Positions 40,306 through 43,110 of a DNA stretch of 43,110 nucleotides are shown here, piece after piece (position 1 is the first letter of the stretch; every line of letters starts with the position of its first letter). Position numbers and translations under genes: made by a program. The notes under the pieces were generated by a model, which saw only the letters and a list, made by a program, of their open reading frames with translations, was not told where the DNA came from and did no database searches. Origin of the DNA: an uncultured Chitinophagaceae bacterium (lineage in GTDB: Bacteria > Bacteroidota > Bacteroidia > Chitinophagales > Chitinophagaceae); the NCBI GenBank assembly GCA_946885665.1, contig CAMPGT010000004.1, positions 1-43,110 of the forward strand. Reading direction: 5' to 3'.

Positions 40306-42165
40306 TTACTGGTTCTTGATTTTTACTTCCGGGTTATCATATAATTTACTGTGCAGCGCTTTTAATTTCCCCGCAGAATTTTTGATCACCTTTCGGTCAT
40401 AGGTCATCAGGCCATTTATTTCCACTTCCACATCCGTGGTTTGTGTGTAAACCGCCGCCGACAAACCATACCCGATCAGGCTGTCAAGTGTATCCATGAA
40501 CACTGCATATTTTTTAAGCAGTTCGTCGGCTGTTTTAAACGACTGATAGCCCCAGTTATCTTTCTCCTGCCAAACGTGACCCGGCACGGGCAATCCCAGG
40601 CCGCCAAATTCACCAAGCACCAGCGCAAGCTCTTTCCCGAAGAACCTCGGATCGGGCATGGCGGGCTCGGGGTAGTGGTGGATATCTATTATATGGTCCG
40701 GATAATGGAAGTTGCCCCCGCTGGCACTGTTCACGAGCCTTGTCGGATCTTTTTTAATTGTCCAGTTAGCGATCTCGACAGTTTTGAACTGCCCCCATCC
40801 TTCATTGAATGGTGTCCACACCACAATGGAAGGGAAAAAATACAATGCCTCTATAATGGCGTTCCATTCTTTGCGATAATATTTTTCGGATTCGGCGGTT
40901 CTTTGCCGGTCCTTCGCAAGACCCAGTCGCGCCGGACTGGCATCCCACCTGTTGCCCAGATCACCACTGGGCATGTCCTGCCACACCAAAATTCCGACAC
41001 TATCACAGTAATAGTACCACCTTGCCGGTTCCACTTTAATATGCTTGCGGATCATATTAAAGCCCATGTTCTTCGTTTCCACAATATCGAACTTCAATGC
41101 TTCATCGGTTGGTGCCGTGTACAGGCCGTCGGGCCACCAACCCTGATCAAGAGGTCCGTACTGGAAGACAAATTTATTATTGAGCAGCATTCTTTTAATG
41201 CCTTTTTCATCATATCCTGTTGATGATTTTCTCATCGCAAAATAACTTTTCACGTTGTCTGTTTCCTTTCCATTCCTTATGAGCGACACTTGCAGGCCGT
41301 ATAAAAATGGCGAATCGGGCGACCACAATTTCGCATCGTTTATTTTCAGCGAAGCGGCTTCGCCCGCATTAGTCTCGACCTCCGCTACCTGCTGGTTGCC
41401 GTCCCATGCCGTTATCTTTATTTTTTCACCTCCTTTTGCATCGGTAACGTCAACTACCACACGAAGTGTTTGGTTATCGATATCGGCCGTGGGTTTGATG
41501 GCGGCGATATAGGCTTGCGGCACTGCTTCGAGCCATACCGTTTGCCAAATGCCCGTAACCGGTGTGTACCAGATCCCTTCGGGGCGTACCACCTGTTTTC
41601 CGCGCGGCTGCGGGCCCTTGTCGGTGGGGTCCCATACTTTTACGATGAGCTCCTGCTGACCTGATTTTTTCAAAAGCGATGTGACATCAAAATAAAACGG
41701 ATCGAAGCCGCCTTCGTGCGTGCCCGCCGATTTTCCATTTACGAATACTTCGGTTCTCCAATCCACCGCTCCGAAATGCAGCAAGATCTTTTTTCCGCGC
41801 ATCGCTTTGCCAACATTGAATTTCGTATTGTACCAAAGCAGGCTGTCTTTTCCCACCGTTTTGCCCACTCCCGAAAGCGACGATTCAATAGCAAAGGGAA
41901 CAAGTATTTTTCCCTGGTACGCTGTAGGCGTTGTTTCGTTGAGAGGTGTTACTGAATAGCTCCAGAGGCCGTTCAAACTTTGCCAGTTTTGCCGTTTCAT
42001 TTGCGGACGCGGATATTCGGGAAGGGGATTCGACGGATCGACTTTGTCTGCCCATTCTGTGGCGATTTTCGATCCGGCGCGATGCCATTGTGTTTGCTGT
42101 GCCGATAGTGCGAAATGAATGAAAATGAATACGCTAAGAAAAATAAACCTTGTACTTCGAATCAT
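40306..42165 (-). CDS. GH2-family glycoside hydrolase (beta-galactosidase-like)
   Basis: A 619-residue exported enzyme. The signal peptide (SVFIFIHFALSAQ) follows the ATG at 42165; the frame extends to 42201 but the later Met gives the better leader. The sugar-binding jelly-roll domain (residues 40-215), the immunoglobulin-like domain and the TIM barrel are all visible. The acid/base is Glu455 in WTPFNEGWGQ and the nucleophile is Glu519 in LVLGEFGG. It lacks the long C-terminal domains of LacZ-type enzymes, consistent with the shorter Bacteroidota GH2 members. It is first in a minus-strand operon with a fucosidase, so a fucosylated galactan or similar plant or algal glycan is a reasonable target. 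Exact linkage is unknown. Confidence 0.9.
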   Translation of the reverse strand: MIRSTRFIFLSVFIFIHFALSAQQTQWHRAGSKIATEWADKVDPSNPLPEYPRPQMKRQNWQSLNGLWSYSVTPLNETTPTAYQGKILVPFAIESSLSGVGKTVGKDSLLWYNTKFNVGKAMRGKKILLHFGAVDWRTEVFVNGKSAGTHEGGFDPFYFDVTSLLKKSGQQELIVKVWDPTDKGPQPRGKQVVRPEGIWYTPVTGIWQTVWLEAVPQAYIAAIKPTADIDNQTLRVVVDVTDAKGGEKIKITAWDGNQQVAEVETNAGEAASLKINDAKLWSPDSPFLYGLQVSLIRNGKETDNVKSYFAMRKSSTGYDEKGIKRMLLNNKFVFQYGPLDQGWWPDGLYTAPTDEALKFDIVETKNMGFNMIRKHIKVEPARWYYYCDSVGILVWQDMPSGDLGNRWDASPARLGLAKDRQRTAESEKYYRKEWNAIIEALYFFPSIVVWTPFNEGWGQFKTVEIANWTIKKDPTRLVNSASGGNFHYPDHIIDIHHYPEPAMPDPRFFGKELALVLGEFGGLGLPVPGHVWQEKDNWGYQSFKTADELLKKYAVFMDTLDSLIGYGLSAAVYTQTTDVEVEINGLMTYDRKVIKNSAGKLKALHSKLYDNPEVKIKNQ

Positions 42166-42278
42166 GATGTGTGTATTGTTTAACACAATAAATATATCCA
42201 ATTACTGTTATTAAGTGTTGCCTTCATCAGGCAAACTTCCAGCAATGGGAAAATCCAATACTTATTAAAACCAATGCT

Positions 42279-43049
42279 ATGCATCCCAGATCTACCCGTA
42301 CCGCAGTAATCTGCATATTTTCCACCGTTATTTTGTTTAGTTGCCGTGTGTATCGCACGGCGCCCGCGCCTGCTCCGCAGGAAAAAGTGATTATTGTCAG
42401 GCAGGAGCCGAGAGTGGTGTATGTGCACCAGCCGCCACATGTGGATGTGGTGAATGTGGCTGCGCCTCCCAGTCCTGCTGATGAGATGTCGCTGCAACTG
42501 GAAAGGGAGAGATTGGAAAGGGAGAGGCTGGCGTGGGAACAGGAAAGGCTCGAACGCGAAAGGTATGCGCTTGAGAGAGAAAGGATAGAGAAAGATTATG
42601 CAGAAAAACAGCGCCTCGAAAGAGAGCGACTCGATAGGGAAAGGGCCGAACGTGAAAGAATGGAGCGGTACAGGTTGGAGAAGGAGCGTTTGGAGAATGA
42701 AAGGATTGAAAGGCAGCGGCTGGAGAGTGAGCGCGTGGAAAGGGAAAGGATCGAGCACGCGAGGCTTGAGAAAGAGCGCATCGAAAAAGAAAGGATCGAG
42801 AAAGAAAGAATTGAGCGCGAGAAGAACGAAAAGTTAAACGCTGATCGCTTTGCGAAATATAATGAGTTTAAGGAGAGGGCAGAAAAAGCGAAGGAAGACA
42901 AAGCTGAAAAAGATCGTTTAGAGAAAGCGAAAAAGGATAAAGAAGACAAAGCGCGCAAAGAGTTAGAAGAAAAAGTCCGCAGAGAGAAAGAGGAAAAGGA
43001 TCGTATAGAAAAAGAGAAAAAAGATAAAGCTGAAAAAGATCGTGTATAG
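42279..43049 (+). CDS. Charged coiled-coil lipoprotein, interrupted by in-frame stops
   Basis: A 256-residue protein with a lipobox LFSC (Cys22), a Pro/Val-rich linker ([20 protein letters not shown]) and then a long, almost uninterrupted Glu/Arg/Lys heptad-like segment built from [10 protein letters not shown] and [10 protein letters not shown] type repeats. The frame ends at a TAG (43047-43049). Beyond it the same frame continues KEK, a second TAG, then DKEDKDRLDKENDDRE to the window edge, so the original coiled coil probably ran on. Compared with the repeat pattern, each TAG fits a single-base change of a GAG or AAG codon. This could be a truncated gene, a variable-length surface rod or a sequence error. 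The Ser-rich open frame on the opposite strand is only its shadow. Confidence 0.72.
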   Translation: MHPRSTRTAVICIFSTVILFSCRVYRTAPAPAPQEKVIIVRQEPRVVYVHQPPHVDVVNVAAPPSPADEMSLQLERERLERERLAWEQERLERERYALERERIEKDYAEKQRLERERLDRERAERERMERYRLEKERLENERIERQRLESERVERERIEHARLEKERIEKERIEKERIEREKNEKLNADRFAKYNEFKERAEKAKEDKAEKDRLEKAKKDKEDKARKELEEKVRREKEEKDRIEKEKKDKAEKDRV

Positions 43050-43110
43050 AAGGAGAAATAGGATAAAGAAGACAAAGATCGGTTAGACAAAGAGAATGAT
43101 GATCGAGAGG

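Noticed and set aside
42596..43090. Long Ser/Phe/Leu-rich open frame on the minus strand
   Set aside because: It is the reverse complement of the GAG/AAA-rich coiled-coil gene; its composition is an artefact of the repeats.

Overview
The window looks like chromosomal DNA from a member of the Bacteroidota, most likely a Chitinophagaceae-type soil or sediment bacterium. The reasons are: two proteins with C-terminal T9SS sorting domains, a FecI-type sigma factor next to a FecR-type anti-sigma factor, many secreted glycoside hydrolases and DUF1080 proteins, TAnnTTTG-type promoter motifs, and weak Shine-Dalgarno signals. I saw no tRNA, rRNA, insertion sequence, phage gene or CRISPR array. Species assignment is inference.

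Layout. Positions 1-3832: a FecR-like anti-sigma factor cut by the window edge, its ECF sigma factor, a secreted GH13 amylase-like protein and a divergent PIG-L deacetylase. Positions 3840-3976: a cluster of GC-rich palindromic repeats. Positions 4001-8105: a probable metal (copper-type) and thiol handling operon: a 39-residue membrane protein, an HMA-AraC regulator, an HMA-MauE membrane protein, a His-rich outer-membrane barrel and a TlpA-like thioredoxin. Positions 8106-20796: assorted genes, including a DUF72 protein, a Tat-exported phosphocholine-type phospholipase C, two T9SS cargo proteins (one a very large esterase), a Gfo/Idh/MocA oxidoreductase facing a DUF1080 protein, a duplicated-domain lipoprotein and a DUF5009-type acyltransferase with an odd start.

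Positions 21001-35351 hold the most interesting part: a tight run of eight co-directional genes, with overlaps or gaps of at most about 20 bases. They encode a membrane-anchored transglutaminase-like protein, a single-pass ectodomain protein, a secreted protein with 16 WD40 repeats fused to a caspase-like (C14) peptidase, a lipoprotein, a CHASE2 sensor with no output domain, a lipoprotein with about 22 TPRs fused to a second caspase-like peptidase, a secreted unknown, and a cytoplasmic DUF2235 alpha/beta hydrolase. Both caspases keep their His/Cys dyads. Seven of the eight proteins carry export or membrane signals, so this looks like an envelope-located, caspase-centred sensing or conflict system. 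I do not recognise it as a described system; that judgement rests on memory only.

Positions 35364-42165 (minus strand) hold a probable glycan-degradation operon: GH2 hydrolase, GH29 alpha-L-fucosidase, DUF1080 protein, Gfo/Idh/MocA oxidoreductase and a TPR protein. The window ends in a Glu/Arg/Lys-rich coiled-coil lipoprotein whose reading frame is interrupted by two in-frame TAG codons while the coiled-coil pattern continues beyond them.
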